DNA from: Denitratisoma sp. DHT3
GTDB taxonomy: Bacteria > Pseudomonadota > Gammaproteobacteria > Burkholderiales > Rhodocyclaceae
DNA: 64,000 nt
Reading direction: 5' to 3'
Assembly (NCBI RefSeq): GCF_007833355.1
Contig: NZ_CP020914.1
Coordinates: forward strand, 2,032,047 to 2,096,046
The position numbers were made by a program, and so were the translations under genes. The notes beneath the pieces are model-generated. The model searched no databases, was not told the DNA's origin, and saw nothing but the letters and a program-made list of their open reading frames with translations. Shown one piece after another: positions 47,033 to 55,468 of the stretch (position 1 is the first letter of the stretch; every line of letters starts with the position of its first letter).

Positions 47033-47644
47033 ATGATCACCATCCCCGGCCAGTTGGCCATCAAGACCATCCACGGCAGGAACGGCGACTTCAACGTCGG
47101 CCGCCTGGCGACCTCGATCGGCGAGTTCGTCGTGAAGAACGCCGAACTCGATCAGTATCGCGAGGGCAAGTACGACGGTGATTTCGTCATCGTCGAGATT
47201 CGCCCCTCCACGTACAACGCCAACGGCCGCCTGGTCATCGAGATCCGCGCCCATCTGGGCGGGATGACGCTGTCCAACATCGACGCCCTGAGCCGCGACG
47301 AAGCCCGCCGGCTGAGTCCGCAGGAAGTCGATCCGATCGACGAGGAGGCGCAGGCGCCCGTGCAGGCATCGCCCCCGGCCAAGCCGAAGGCGAAGCCGCG
47401 CAGTCCGCGCGATCCCCTGGTCGATACCACGCCGTTCGGCAGCGAACCGGCTCCCGTGTCCGCTGCGGCCTCGGCCGAGGCAGACGACGCGGCGCTGTTC
47501 GCTTCCTTGTGGCCCCTGGGCGAGACCGTGAAGCTCGATGCGACCGTGGATCGTCGTGTGCTGCGTCAGCAGCGCGACCGCCTCGACAAGCTGGGCTACG
47601 AGTTCGCTCCGCTGTCCCAGGACTGGCACCTCAAAGCTGCCTGA
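47033..47644 (+). CDS. DUF3275 ICE protein
   Basis: A 203-residue DUF3275 protein: MITIPGQLAIKTIHGRNGDF, VGRLATSIGEFVVKNAELDQYREGKYDGDFVIVEIRPS. A Pro/Ala/Lys-rich linker (about 105-135) leads to a C-terminal module ALFASLWPLGETVKLDATVDRRVLRQQRDRLDKLGYEFAPLSQDW. The N-terminal domain looks OB-like, similar to the DUF3577 neighbour. AGGAGA lies before the ATG at 47033; an earlier in-frame ATG at 47003 is less likely. Confidence 0.8.
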   Translation: MITIPGQLAIKTIHGRNGDFNVGRLATSIGEFVVKNAELDQYREGKYDGDFVIVEIRPSTYNANGRLVIEIRAHLGGMTLSNIDALSRDEARRLSPQEVDPIDEEAQAPVQASPPAKPKAKPRSPRDPLVDTTPFGSEPAPVSAAASAEADDAALFASLWPLGETVKLDATVDRRVLRQQRDRLDKLGYEFAPLSQDWHLKAA

Positions 47645-47678
47645 TCCATCCGCCGCCTTGCGCGGCATACCGCCACCC

Positions 47679-47712
47679 GCCGGGGTTCTCCCCCGACGGG
47701 GAGGGCTCCGGC
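47679..47712 (+). promoter_or_regulatory. Nested leader hairpin before the 47734 gene
   Basis: The outer arms GCCGGGG (47679-47685) and CTCCGGC (47706-47712) enclose CCCC-GAC-GGGG (47691-47701). The ribosome-binding site AAGGAG follows at once. Same design as the hairpins before several neighbouring genes. Confidence 0.6.
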
Positions 47713-47733
47713 CTTTTCTTCAAGGAGACCCTC

Positions 47734-48099
47734 ATGGGCTGGACCTTCGTTCGTCAGACGCGCGGTCAGATGATCCGCGAGCTGCTCGCTCCGCAGGCGT
47801 CCGAACGCGCTTGCTGCGAAGTCATCGACCACACGCTGGACGGCGACGTTCTGTGGACCGTGGTTCGCGTCACCGCCAGGCAGGCGGGCGTCATGGGCTT
47901 CGCGGCCGGTGAGTCCATCTGCTACATCGGCTGCCATCTGCTGGAAAGCTCGGGCGGCGATTGGGGCTACAAGTCCCTCGATGAGTCCGTGCATCCGTAC
48001 TACTACTCGTGCCCGCTGCGCTATCTCGACATGGCGCCGGTGCAAAGCCCCGAGTGGCGCGAGCGGGTTCACCGCTTCCACGCGGGACGCGCTGTCTAG
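47734..48099 (+). CDS. ICE hypothetical protein, 121 residues
   Basis: MGWTFVRQTRGQMIRELLAP, CCEVIDHTLDGDVLWTVVRVTARQAGVMGFAAGESICYIGCHLLESSGGDWGYKSLDESVHPYYYSCPLRYLDMAPVQSPEWRERVHRF. A compact alpha/beta protein with several Cys and aromatic residues; no catalytic motif is certain. I recall similar proteins in plasmids and ICEs of this type. AAGGAG precedes the ATG at 47734. Confidence 0.65.
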   Translation: MGWTFVRQTRGQMIRELLAPQASERACCEVIDHTLDGDVLWTVVRVTARQAGVMGFAAGESICYIGCHLLESSGGDWGYKSLDESVHPYYYSCPLRYLDMAPVQSPEWRERVHRFHAGRAV

Positions 48100-48125
48100 C
48101 GGCACGCATCTTCCTTCACCCAACC

Positions 48126-48160
48126 GGGGCGAGCACGGCCCCGTGGGCTGTGGTTGCTCC
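48126..48160 (+). promoter_or_regulatory. Nested leader hairpin before the 48184 gene
   Basis: GGGGCGAGCAC pairs, with G-T wobbles and one mismatch, with GTGGTTGCTCC around CCCCGTGGG. It lies 24 bases before the ATG. Confidence 0.5.
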
Positions 48161-48183
48161 TTCATTTCCAAGAGGACATCACC

Positions 48184-48834
48184 ATGCCTGCACCTTCTTC
48201 CGCGAAACCGCTGTACCGCATCGACGAATGCCCCGACCTCATGGCCGACGGTTGCGTCGGTGACGAGCAGGGCAATCTCGTCTTTCTCTCGATCTGGGCG
48301 CGCGACACCGCCGTTCAGGAGTTCCTCGCCCGCCTGACCCTCGGCCGGGATGAACAGGGGCTGGACCAGTTCCATGTCATCACCGAGCAGGGCGCATCCA
48401 TCCCGGTCTTCATCGGCAACGTCGAGAACCTGGAAAGGCGCATCACCCGCGCCTATCGGCGAACGCTGTTCGGTTCGCTGACGAATGTGTGGCTGTTCGA
48501 TCGTCGCTGCGTGAAGCCAGACAAGGCCAACGCCAGCGCGCTGGCGCTTCTGCCCAGGGATTCCGCTCACCGGCTCGACCGGCTGTGGACGCTGGTGCAG
48601 GACACCTGCCCGCTGCCACTGCTCGACCACTGGCGCGACACCGTGCTGGAGCTGTTGCAGACACGACGGATGCTGACCGGTCTTCCCTTGGCCCTCGGGC
48701 CGCTGGAAGGCCATCGGCTGGCCCTCGATGTCCCGGCGCTGACGAAGGCGCTGGGCGAGCTGATCCGCAACGGCACCCTCGGCGCCACGCAGTACGAACT
48801 GGCCGCGAACGCACCGCTTCGGCGTGTGGCGTGA
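48184..48834 (+). CDS. ICE hypothetical protein, 216 residues
   Basis: A soluble protein, MPAPSSAKPLYRIDECPDLMADGCVGDEQGNLVFLSIWARDTAVQEFLARLTLG. The C-terminal part is helical (LDRLWTLVQDTCPLPLLDHWRDTVLELLQTRRMLTGLPLALGPLEGHRLALDVPALTKALGELIRNGTL). The family is not named with certainty. The ATG at 48184 lies after AAGAGGACATC; a start ten codons earlier would overlap the leader hairpin. It precedes the methyltransferase gene. Confidence 0.65.
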   Translation: MPAPSSAKPLYRIDECPDLMADGCVGDEQGNLVFLSIWARDTAVQEFLARLTLGRDEQGLDQFHVITEQGASIPVFIGNVENLERRITRAYRRTLFGSLTNVWLFDRRCVKPDKANASALALLPRDSAHRLDRLWTLVQDTCPLPLLDHWRDTVLELLQTRRMLTGLPLALGPLEGHRLALDVPALTKALGELIRNGTLGATQYELAANAPLRRVA

Positions 48835-48844
48835 GCCATCCCCA

Positions 48845-48869
48845 CGGGCATGCGCGCCGCGCGTGCCCG
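48845..48869 (+). promoter_or_regulatory. Leader hairpin before the methyltransferase gene
   Basis: CGGGCATGCGC (48845-48855) pairs with GCGCGTGCCCG (48859-48869), 11 bp with one T-G wobble and a GCC loop. It lies between the stop at 48834 and the AGGAG site of the next gene. Confidence 0.55.
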
Positions 48870-48899
48870 CCTTCCCTCATCCATCACCAGGAGAAATCC

Positions 48900-50009
48900 A
48901 TGGCTCTCATGTTTCCGCGCCTGGCGCGCAATTTCATCCGTAACGGCTACTTCCCCACCGACGAGCCGACGCTGGAGCGGGCCTTGTCCGCACTGGCGCC
49001 GTCTCCCGGCTCCATGTCCATCCTCGATCCCTGCGCCGGCGAAGGCGTGGCGATCGCCGAAGCTGCCCACGCCCTCGGGCGCGAGCAGGTCCAGGCCTTC
49101 GCCGTCGAGTACGACGCCGAGCGTGCCCGCCACGCACGGCAACTGGTCGATCGCTGCATCCACGGTGACCTGATGGACACGCTGATCTCGCGCCAGTCCT
49201 TCGGGCTGCTGTGGCTGAACCCGCCGTATGGCGATCTGAGCAAGGACGTGAACGGCAACATCGGCTATCAGGGCCAGGGCCGTGCGCGGCTGGAAAAGCT
49301 GTTCTATCAGCGCGCGCTGCCGCTGCTGCAGTACGGTGGCGTGCTGATCTTCATCGTGCCGTCCTACGTGCTCGACGCCGAGCTGGTCGGATGGCTGACG
49401 CGCCACTTCGCCGACCTGCGCATCTACCGTGCGGTGGAAACGCAGTTCAAGCAGGTAGTGATCTTCGGCCGCCGGGTTCGCCAGCGCGACCAGGCGTCGG
49501 AGTCGGCCAAGGCCCTGCGTGGACTGCTGCTGCAGATCGGACAGGGCGACGCCGAAGCCGAGGAGCTGCCGCTCGAATGGCCGTTCCTGCCGTACACCCT
49601 ACCTGCCAGCCCGGCCGAGCCGGAGCACTTCTATCGCGTGACGATGGAGCCCGAGCAGTTCGCCGATGAAGTCGGCCGGCTACAAGGACTCTGGCCGGCG
49701 CTCGATACGCACCTGGGCGCCGCGCAGCAATCGCTGCGTCCGCCCGCGCGGGCCTTGTCGCACTGGCATCTCGCCCTGGCCTTGGCCGCAGGCGCGATCT
49801 CCGGCGTGGTGACGTCCAAGAGCGGGCGCGTGCTGGTCGTCAAAGGTGATACCCACAAGGAGAAGACCCTCCAGACGGAATACACCGAGCGCGACGACGG
49901 CTCCGTGGCCGAGACGCGCATCCTCACCGACAAGTTCGTGCCGGTCATTCGCGCATGGGATTTGACGCTGGGCTCGCCCACGTGGGGCGAAGTGCTGACC
50001 ATCCGCTGA
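48900..50009 (+). CDS. DNA methyltransferase-like protein (DUF6094 type)
   Basis: A 369-residue Rossmann-fold class I SAM-dependent methyltransferase. The SAM site SILDPCAGEGVAIAEAA lies at about residues 39-55, followed by VEYDAERARHAR and the amino-methyltransferase motif LLWLNPPYGDL (about 103). NPPY indicates N6-adenine or N4-cytosine methylation. There is no separate target-recognition domain. It lies two genes upstream of the SNF2-type helicase. It may protect transferred ICE DNA from restriction, or act with the helicase; which one is not shown. Confidence 0.85.
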   Translation: MALMFPRLARNFIRNGYFPTDEPTLERALSALAPSPGSMSILDPCAGEGVAIAEAAHALGREQVQAFAVEYDAERARHARQLVDRCIHGDLMDTLISRQSFGLLWLNPPYGDLSKDVNGNIGYQGQGRARLEKLFYQRALPLLQYGGVLIFIVPSYVLDAELVGWLTRHFADLRIYRAVETQFKQVVIFGRRVRQRDQASESAKALRGLLLQIGQGDAEAEELPLEWPFLPYTLPASPAEPEHFYRVTMEPEQFADEVGRLQGLWPALDTHLGAAQQSLRPPARALSHWHLALALAAGAISGVVTSKSGRVLVVKGDTHKEKTLQTEYTERDDGSVAETRILTDKFVPVIRAWDLTLGSPTWGEVLTIR

Positions 50010-50052
50010 TCGCTGTTCCCTGACGGTTCGCCGTCGCTTTCATCCACCCACC

Positions 50053-50087
50053 GGGGTCACGTTGCCCCGATGGGGTGCCGTGGCCCC
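50053..50087 (+). promoter_or_regulatory. Nested leader hairpin before the 50111 gene
   Basis: GGGGTCAC (50053-50060) pairs with GTGGCCCC (50080-50087) and encloses CCCC-GAT-GGGG. AGAAGGAGAT follows. Confidence 0.6.
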
Positions 50088-50110
50088 TTCTTCCAGAAGG
50101 AGATACCACC

Positions 50111-50416
50111 ATGGCACTCGCAGTCCTCAACCTCGCGTCACAAGCACGCTTTTCGCCCGGGCAGTTGGTCATGACCGCCGGCGTCGACGAGCTGGTCCGA
50201 CAGGGCCGGCTCAACCCCACGCCGTACCTGAGCCGCCATCTTCATGGCGACTGGGGCGACCTGAGCGACAGCGATCGGCGGCAGAACGACGCCGCGCTGC
50301 AATCCGGCGAGGATCGTCTGTTCTCGTCCTACCAGGTCACGCGCGACCTGAAGCTCTGGATCATCACCGAATGGGATCGCAGCGTCACCACACTGCTGTT
50401 GCCCAGCGAATACTGA
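50111..50416 (+). CDS. Small ICE/plasmid-related protein
   Basis: A 101-residue protein: MALAVLNLASQARFSPGQLVMTAGVDELVRQGRLNPTPYLSRHLHGDWGDLSDSDRRQNDAAL, ending YQVTRDLKLWIITEWDRSVTTLLLPSEY. This pattern is widespread as a small plasmid-related protein of unknown function. The segment LVMTAGVDELV...LNPTPYLSRHL..DWGDL is very conserved in my memory of that group. AAGGAG precedes the ATG at 50111. Confidence 0.75.
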   Translation: MALAVLNLASQARFSPGQLVMTAGVDELVRQGRLNPTPYLSRHLHGDWGDLSDSDRRQNDAALQSGEDRLFSSYQVTRDLKLWIITEWDRSVTTLLLPSEY

Positions 50417-50469
50417 TCCGCATCCAGCGGCACCTACACGTTTCTTTGCCGCTTCTTTCTTCCCACCCA

Positions 50470-50507
50470 GGGGCATGTCACCGCCCCGTGGGGGAGGTGC
50501 ATGCCCC
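50470..50507 (+). promoter_or_regulatory. Nested leader hairpin before the helicase gene
   Basis: GGGGCATG (50470-50477) pairs with CATGCCCC (50500-50507) and encloses CCCC-GTG-GGGG (about 50484-50494). It lies 19 bases before the helicase ATG. Confidence 0.6.
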
Positions 50508-50526
50508 ATTGCCTTGGAGCATCACC

Positions 50527-52797
50527 ATGTCCCTCGATCTCGAAACCGTTCCCGAAACCGCTGTGCAGGGCGACCTGCTCGAAACGGCCGCTTCACCCCT
50601 CACGCTCAGCCTGCAGGACTTCGTATCGGAGTTCGGCGACGAGCTTCTCGACTCGCTCAACCGCGCCAATCCTCCGGTCTACACCGGCCAGGTGCGGGTG
50701 CATCGGCAACTGATCCTCGCCGCGCTCAAGCGCAAGCTGTTCCCGGCGCAAGCCGATGTGGTCCACGCCGTCACCGAGCTGCTGGTCGACCGCGGCGAAC
50801 GCGCCGCGATCGTCAACGGCGAGATGGGCTGCGGCAAGACGACGGTGGGTATTGCCACCGCCGCCGTGCTCAACGCCGAAGGCTACCGCCGCACCCTGGT
50901 GCTCTCGCCACCCCACCTGGTCTACAAGTGGCGGCGCGAGATCCAGGAGACGGTGGCCGGCGCCAAGGTCTGGGTGCTCAACGGCCCGGACACACTGGTC
51001 AAGCTGTTGAAGCTGCGCGAGCAGTTGGGCGTGCCGGCGCAGGGCCAGGAGTTCTTCGTCCTGGGCCGTGTGCGGATGCGGATGGGGTTCCACTGGAAGC
51101 CTGTCTTCGTTCGGCGGCGCACGCCTCACGGCGACGTGGGGGCCTGCCCGGCTTGCGGGCATGTCATCACCGACCTGGACGGCGAGCCTGTCAACACCAT
51201 CGATCTGGAAGCGGAAGAGTCTCGCCGCAAATGCAGCCACTGCACCTCACCGCTGTGGACGCTGATCCGTCCCAGAGGTCTGTCCGCCAGCGACCAGTCC
51301 TCGAGCGTGCTCAAGGCACTGAAGCGTATTCCAACCATCGGGGAAGTCACCGCGCAGAAGCTGATGCAGAAGTTCGGTGACGCCTTCCTCGCGTCGATGC
51401 TCGGGGACAACATCCACGAGTTCATCAACCTGATGGATGGCAACGGCGAGCTGGTCTTCTCGGACCGGCAAGCCCATCGGATGGAACGCGCGATGGCCAA
51501 CATGGAGTTCGGCTTCGGCGAGGGCGGCTACCAGCCGTCCGAGTTCATCAAGAGGCAGCTTCCCCAAGGTACGTTCGACCTGCTCATCGCCGACGAGGCG
51601 CACGAGTACAAGAACGGCGGCTCCGCCCAGGGCCAGGCCATGGGGGTGTTGGCGGCCAAGGCGCGCAAGACGCTGCTGCTCACCGGCACACTGATGGGCG
51701 GCTACGGCGACGACCTGTTCCACCTGCTGTTCCGCGCCCTGCCGGGGCGGATGATCGAAGACGGCTACCGGCCGACGAAGAGCGGCAGCATGACCTCGGC
51801 CGCGATGGCGTTCATGCGCGATCACGGTGTCTTGAAGGACATCTACTCCGAGAGCACCGGCACGGCGCACAAGACGGCCAAAGGCACCAAGGTATCGGTG
51901 CGCACGGTCAAGGCGCCGGGTTTCGGTCCGAAGGGCGTGCTGCGTTGCGTTCTGCCGTTCACGGTCTTCCTCAAGTTGAAGGACATCGGCGGCAATGTGC
52001 TGCCGCCCTACGACGAGGAGTTCCGCGAAGTCGCGATGGACACGGCGCAGGCCGCGGCCTACCGCGATCTGGCGGGTCGCCTGACCCAGGAGCTGAAGCA
52101 GGCCCTGGCGAAGCGCGACACGACGCTGCTCGGTGTAGTCCTCAACGTGCTGCTGGCCTGGCCGGACTGCTGCTTCCGGTCGGAAACGGTGGTGCATCCG
52201 CGCACGCGCAACACCTTGGCGTTCGTTCCGGCTCAGTTCAACGGGCTGGAGGTGATGCCCAAGGAACGCGAGCTGATCGAGATCTGCAAGCAGGAGAAGG
52301 CAGAAGGTCGCAAGACCCTGGTCTATTCGGTCTACACCGGCACCCGCGACACCACGTCGCGTTTGAAGGTGCTGCTGGAGCAGGAAGGCTTCAAGGTGGC
52401 GGTGCTGCGCGCGAGCGTGGATGCCTCCCGCCGCGAGGACTGGATCGCCGAGCAGTTGGACCGTGGCATCGACGTGCTCATCACCAATCCCGAGCTGGTG
52501 AAAACCGGCCTGGACTTGCTGGAGTTCCCGACCATCGTGTTCCTCCAGTCCGGCTACAACGTGTATTCGTTGCAGCAGGCCGCCCGGCGCTCATGGCGCA
52601 TCGGCCAGAAGCAGCCGGTGCGCGTGATCTACCTCGGCTACGCCAACTCCTCGCAGATGACCTGCCTGGGGTTGATGGCCCGGAAGATCATGGTGTCGCA
52701 ATCCACCTCGGGCGACGTTCCTGAATCCGGGCTCGATGTCTTGAACCAGGATGGCGATTCGGTGGAGGTGGCGTTGGCACGGCAGTTGGTGCGCTGA
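50527..52797 (+). CDS. SNF2-like superfamily 2 helicase of the ICE
   Basis: A 756-residue DEAD/DEAH-type ATPase. Walker A GEMGCGKTT lies at about residue 100 and the Walker B/DEAH box in LLIADEAHEYKNGG (about 357). Motif VI is QQAARRSWRIGQKQPVRV. The insert between motifs I and II holds a zinc ribbon (CPACGHV...CSHCTSP, about 210-245) and a helix-hairpin-helix-like stretch (IPTIGEVTAQKLMQKFGDAFLASM). It probably translocates on DNA in ICE processing or defence-like functions. The ATG at 50527 follows GGAGCATCACC. A terminator closes the unit. Confidence 0.88.
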   Translation: MSLDLETVPETAVQGDLLETAASPLTLSLQDFVSEFGDELLDSLNRANPPVYTGQVRVHRQLILAALKRKLFPAQADVVHAVTELLVDRGERAAIVNGEMGCGKTTVGIATAAVLNAEGYRRTLVLSPPHLVYKWRREIQETVAGAKVWVLNGPDTLVKLLKLREQLGVPAQGQEFFVLGRVRMRMGFHWKPVFVRRRTPHGDVGACPACGHVITDLDGEPVNTIDLEAEESRRKCSHCTSPLWTLIRPRGLSASDQSSSVLKALKRIPTIGEVTAQKLMQKFGDAFLASMLGDNIHEFINLMDGNGELVFSDRQAHRMERAMANMEFGFGEGGYQPSEFIKRQLPQGTFDLLIADEAHEYKNGGSAQGQAMGVLAAKARKTLLLTGTLMGGYGDDLFHLLFRALPGRMIEDGYRPTKSGSMTSAAMAFMRDHGVLKDIYSESTGTAHKTAKGTKVSVRTVKAPGFGPKGVLRCVLPFTVFLKLKDIGGNVLPPYDEEFREVAMDTAQAAAYRDLAGRLTQELKQALAKRDTTLLGVVLNVLLAWPDCCFRSETVVHPRTRNTLAFVPAQFNGLEVMPKERELIEICKQEKAEGRKTLVYSVYTGTRDTTSRLKVLLEQEGFKVAVLRASVDASRREDWIAEQLDRGIDVLITNPELVKTGLDLLEFPTIVFLQSGYNVYSLQQAARRSWRIGQKQPVRVIYLGYANSSQMTCLGLMARKIMVSQSTSGDVPESGLDVLNQDGDSVEVALARQLVR

Positions 52798-52812
52798 GTT
52801 CGACGAGCTTTC

Positions 52813-52840
52813 GCGGCCCCTTCGGGGGCCGCTGTTTTTT
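52813..52840 (+). terminator. Intrinsic terminator after the helicase gene
   Basis: GCGGCCCC (52813-52820), a TTCG loop, GGGGCCGC (52825-52832) and a six-T run (52835-52840) make a textbook rho-independent terminator 15 bases after the stop. Confidence 0.9.
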
Positions 52841-52936
52841 ACTCGTTCAACTTGCGATTGGAGCCGGGAATGAGGGACTCCAATCGACCCACCGCGGTCG
52901 TTCAGGCTGATGCCACGAGGGCGTCTCTTGCTCGGC

Positions 52937-52963
52937 TGTTGACGCGCACTGAAAACTACCCAG
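52937..52963 (+). repeat. IS21 left terminal inverted repeat
   Basis: The terminal repeat begins with TGTTGACGCGC and ends with AAAACTACCCAG. A second binding-site copy TGAAAAGTACCCAG follows at 52984-52997. It pairs with the right end at 55482-55508. Confidence 0.85.
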
Positions 52964-53043
52964 ATTTCGCGGGGTCTGCGCGCTGAAAAGTACCCAGGTG
53001 ATTAACCTCCGCCGCTTCCGTCGAGGAGCGGGGAACAGAGGAG

Positions 53044-54543
53044 ATGATCACCATGAATCTGCTGGGGAAAGTCAGACGGTTGTACTACCGGGAAGGGCTC
53101 GCGCTTTCGGAGATCGAGCGTCGCACGGGGCTGACGCGCAAGACGATCCGCAAATGGCTGAAGGCGCCCGAAGGTGTTGAGCCGAAATACCGACGCAAGG
53201 TCGGCGACACCAAGATCGCGCCGTACGCGGCGCAGCTGGTCAAGATGTTGGAGACCGATGCACGGCGACCGCAACGGGACCGACGCACGGCGCTGAAGCT
53301 GTTTGCGCAGTTGCAGGCGGAGGGGTTTGACGGCGATTACAGCCGCGTCACTGAGTTCATTCGGCGCTGGAAGGCCGAAGGCGGTGCATCGGTCGCGAAG
53401 GCCTTTGTTCCGCTGCAGTTCGAGCCGGGAGAGGCGCACCAGTTCGACTGGAGCGAGGAGCATCTGGTCATCGGTGGGGTGTGGCGCAAGGTGCTCGTGG
53501 CGCACCTGAAGCTGTGCTACAGCCGTGCCTTTGTCGTGCAGGCGTATCCGACGCAGAGCCACGAGATGCTGTTCGATGCGCACGCGCGGGCGTTTGCCGC
53601 GCTCGGTGGCGTGGCCCGGCGCGGGATCTACGACAACATGAAGACCGCCGTCGACCGGGTGAAGAAAGGCAAGGCGCGGGTGGTCAATACACGCTTTGCG
53701 GCGATGGCCTCGCACTACCTGTTCGAACCGGACTTCTGCAATGTCGCCAGCGGTTGGGAGAAAGGCGTCGTCGAGAAGAACGTGCAGGATAGCCGGCGGC
53801 GGATCTGGCAGGAGGCGGCCGAGACGCGCTTTGGTTCCTTCACCGAGCTGAACCTGTGGTTGCTGGCGAAGTGTCGCAGCCTGTGGCAGCAGCTCAAGCA
53901 TCCGGAGTACGACCTCAGCCTGGCGGAGATGCTCGAGCAGGAGCAGCCAAGTCTCATGCCGATGATCACGCCCTTCGACGGCTACGTGGAGACCCTCGGC
54001 AAGGTGTCGAGCACCTGCCTGGTCACGTTCGAGCGCTGCCGCTATTCAGCGCCGTGCGAGTTGGTGGGGCAGATGGTCGGCATCCGGGTGTATCCCGAGC
54101 AGATCGAGCTCGTCGCGCACGACACCGTCGTGGCCCGTCACGTGCGCAGCTTCACGCGCAACGAAGCGCGCTACGACTGGCAGCACTATCTGCCGCTGAT
54201 CGAGCGCAAACCCGGTGCGCTCAGGAACGGCGCACCCTTCGCCGACATGCCCGCGCCACTGCAGACGCTGCGCGCACTGCTGCTCAAGCGCGAAGGCGGA
54301 GATCGGGTCATGGCGAAAGTGCTCGCCGCCGTGCCTCAGCATGGCCTGGGGGCGGTGATCGTGGCGGTGGAGTTGGCGCTCGAGGCGGGCCGTCCCAGCC
54401 CCGAGCACATCGAGAACGTGCTCAACCGCCTGAAGTCAGCTCCTGCCACGCCGACCGTCGACACGGTACTGACCCTGAGCGAAACACCGTTGGCAGACCC
54501 GCAGCGTTACGACCGGCTGCGTGCGGAGGTGAGCCATGCGTGA
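53044..54543 (+). CDS. istA: IS21-type transposase IstA
   Basis: A 499-residue DDE recombinase that cuts and joins the IS ends. The N-terminal HTH ([26 protein letters not shown], about residues 20-45) precedes the RNase H-like core. The three acidic residues appear in [10 protein letters not shown] (about 137), [10 protein letters not shown] (about 196) and [11 protein letters not shown] (about 240). The C-terminal domain contains [36 protein letters not shown] lies upstream. It overlaps istB by eight bases. Confidence 0.95.
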   Translation: MITMNLLGKVRRLYYREGLALSEIERRTGLTRKTIRKWLKAPEGVEPKYRRKVGDTKIAPYAAQLVKMLETDARRPQRDRRTALKLFAQLQAEGFDGDYSRVTEFIRRWKAEGGASVAKAFVPLQFEPGEAHQFDWSEEHLVIGGVWRKVLVAHLKLCYSRAFVVQAYPTQSHEMLFDAHARAFAALGGVARRGIYDNMKTAVDRVKKGKARVVNTRFAAMASHYLFEPDFCNVASGWEKGVVEKNVQDSRRRIWQEAAETRFGSFTELNLWLLAKCRSLWQQLKHPEYDLSLAEMLEQEQPSLMPMITPFDGYVETLGKVSSTCLVTFERCRYSAPCELVGQMVGIRVYPEQIELVAHDTVVARHVRSFTRNEARYDWQHYLPLIERKPGALRNGAPFADMPAPLQTLRALLLKREGGDRVMAKVLAAVPQHGLGAVIVAVELALEAGRPSPEHIENVLNRLKSAPATPTVDTVLTLSETPLADPQRYDRLRAEVSHA

Positions 54544-55333
54544 TGTGCTTGCCGAACTGAAAGCCCTGCGCCTGTACGGGATGGCCGATGCCTGGGCGGA
54601 GCTGGTGTCCACGAGTGAGCTCGGGTGTCAGAGTTCGGGTTGGCTGCTCGAGCACCTGCTCGAGGCCGAGCATACCGACCGTCACCTGCGCTCGATCCGC
54701 TATCAACTGCAGGCAGCCCGCTTCCCGGTGCACCGGGACTTGGCCGGGTTCGACTTCGAGCAGTCGAAGGTGGAGCGGGCACTGATCCAGGAACTCGCCA
54801 CGCTCGACTTCACTGCGCAGGCCCACAACGTCGTCTTCATCGGTGGCACCGGCACCGGCAAGTCGCACCTGGCCACGGCGCTGGGCGTCTCCGGGATCAC
54901 CCAGCACGGCAAGCGGGTGCGCTTTTACTCGACCGTTGATCTGGTCAATCTGCTTGAGCAGGAGAAGGCGGCCGGCAAAGCCGGCAAGCTCGCCTTCTCG
55001 CTGCTGCGCATGGACCTGGTGATTCTCGATGAACTGGGCTACCTACCGTTCAGCCAGAGCGGCGGAGCGCTGCTGTTTCACCTGCTCTCGAAGCTTTACG
55101 AGCACACCAGCGTGATGATCACGACCAACCTGAGCTTCGGCGAATGGGCGAGCGTGTTCGGCGACGCGAAGATGACGACGGCACTGCTCGACCGGCTGAC
55201 CCATCACTGCCACATCGTCGAGACGGGCAACGAGTCCTATCGTTTCCGTCAGAGCTCGGCCAGCGCGCGGTCGCGGATCAAGGACCGTGAGCAATCCAAG
55301 CGCGGCCCCCTCACCGAGGACGAACCGTTCTGA
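54536..55333 (+). CDS. istB: IS21-type helper ATPase IstB
   Basis: A 265-residue AAA+ protein, DnaC-like, that helps IstA choose and remodel the target. Walker [12 protein letters not shown] is at about residue 103 and Walker [13 protein letters not shown] at about 163. Sensor region [36 protein letters not shown] follows. It has the usual length and overlaps istA as in other IS21 members. Confidence 0.95.
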   Translation: MRDVLAELKALRLYGMADAWAELVSTSELGCQSSGWLLEHLLEAEHTDRHLRSIRYQLQAARFPVHRDLAGFDFEQSKVERALIQELATLDFTAQAHNVVFIGGTGTGKSHLATALGVSGITQHGKRVRFYSTVDLVNLLEQEKAAGKAGKLAFSLLRMDLVILDELGYLPFSQSGGALLFHLLSKLYEHTSVMITTNLSFGEWASVFGDAKMTTALLDRLTHHCHIVETGNESYRFRQSSASARSRIKDREQSKRGPLTEDEPF

Positions 55334-55343
55334 CCCGGCGCCC

Positions 55344-55392
55344 GCGCAGAGAAGCCCGCTTCGGGCTACGCCCTTCGCGGGCTTCTCTGCGC
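55344..55392 (+). terminator. Long hairpin after istB
   Basis: A 16-bp perfect stem (55344-55359 with 55377-55392; arms GCGCAGAGAAGCCCGC and its complement) lies inside the IS after istB. It probably ends IS transcription or protects the IS from read-through. Confidence 0.65.
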
Positions 55393-55468
55393 ACACTCGC
55401 GGTCAGCAACTCGACTACACTGAACATCGGCTGCTCCATGACGAGCAGCTAAAGTGCCTGGGTAAAAT

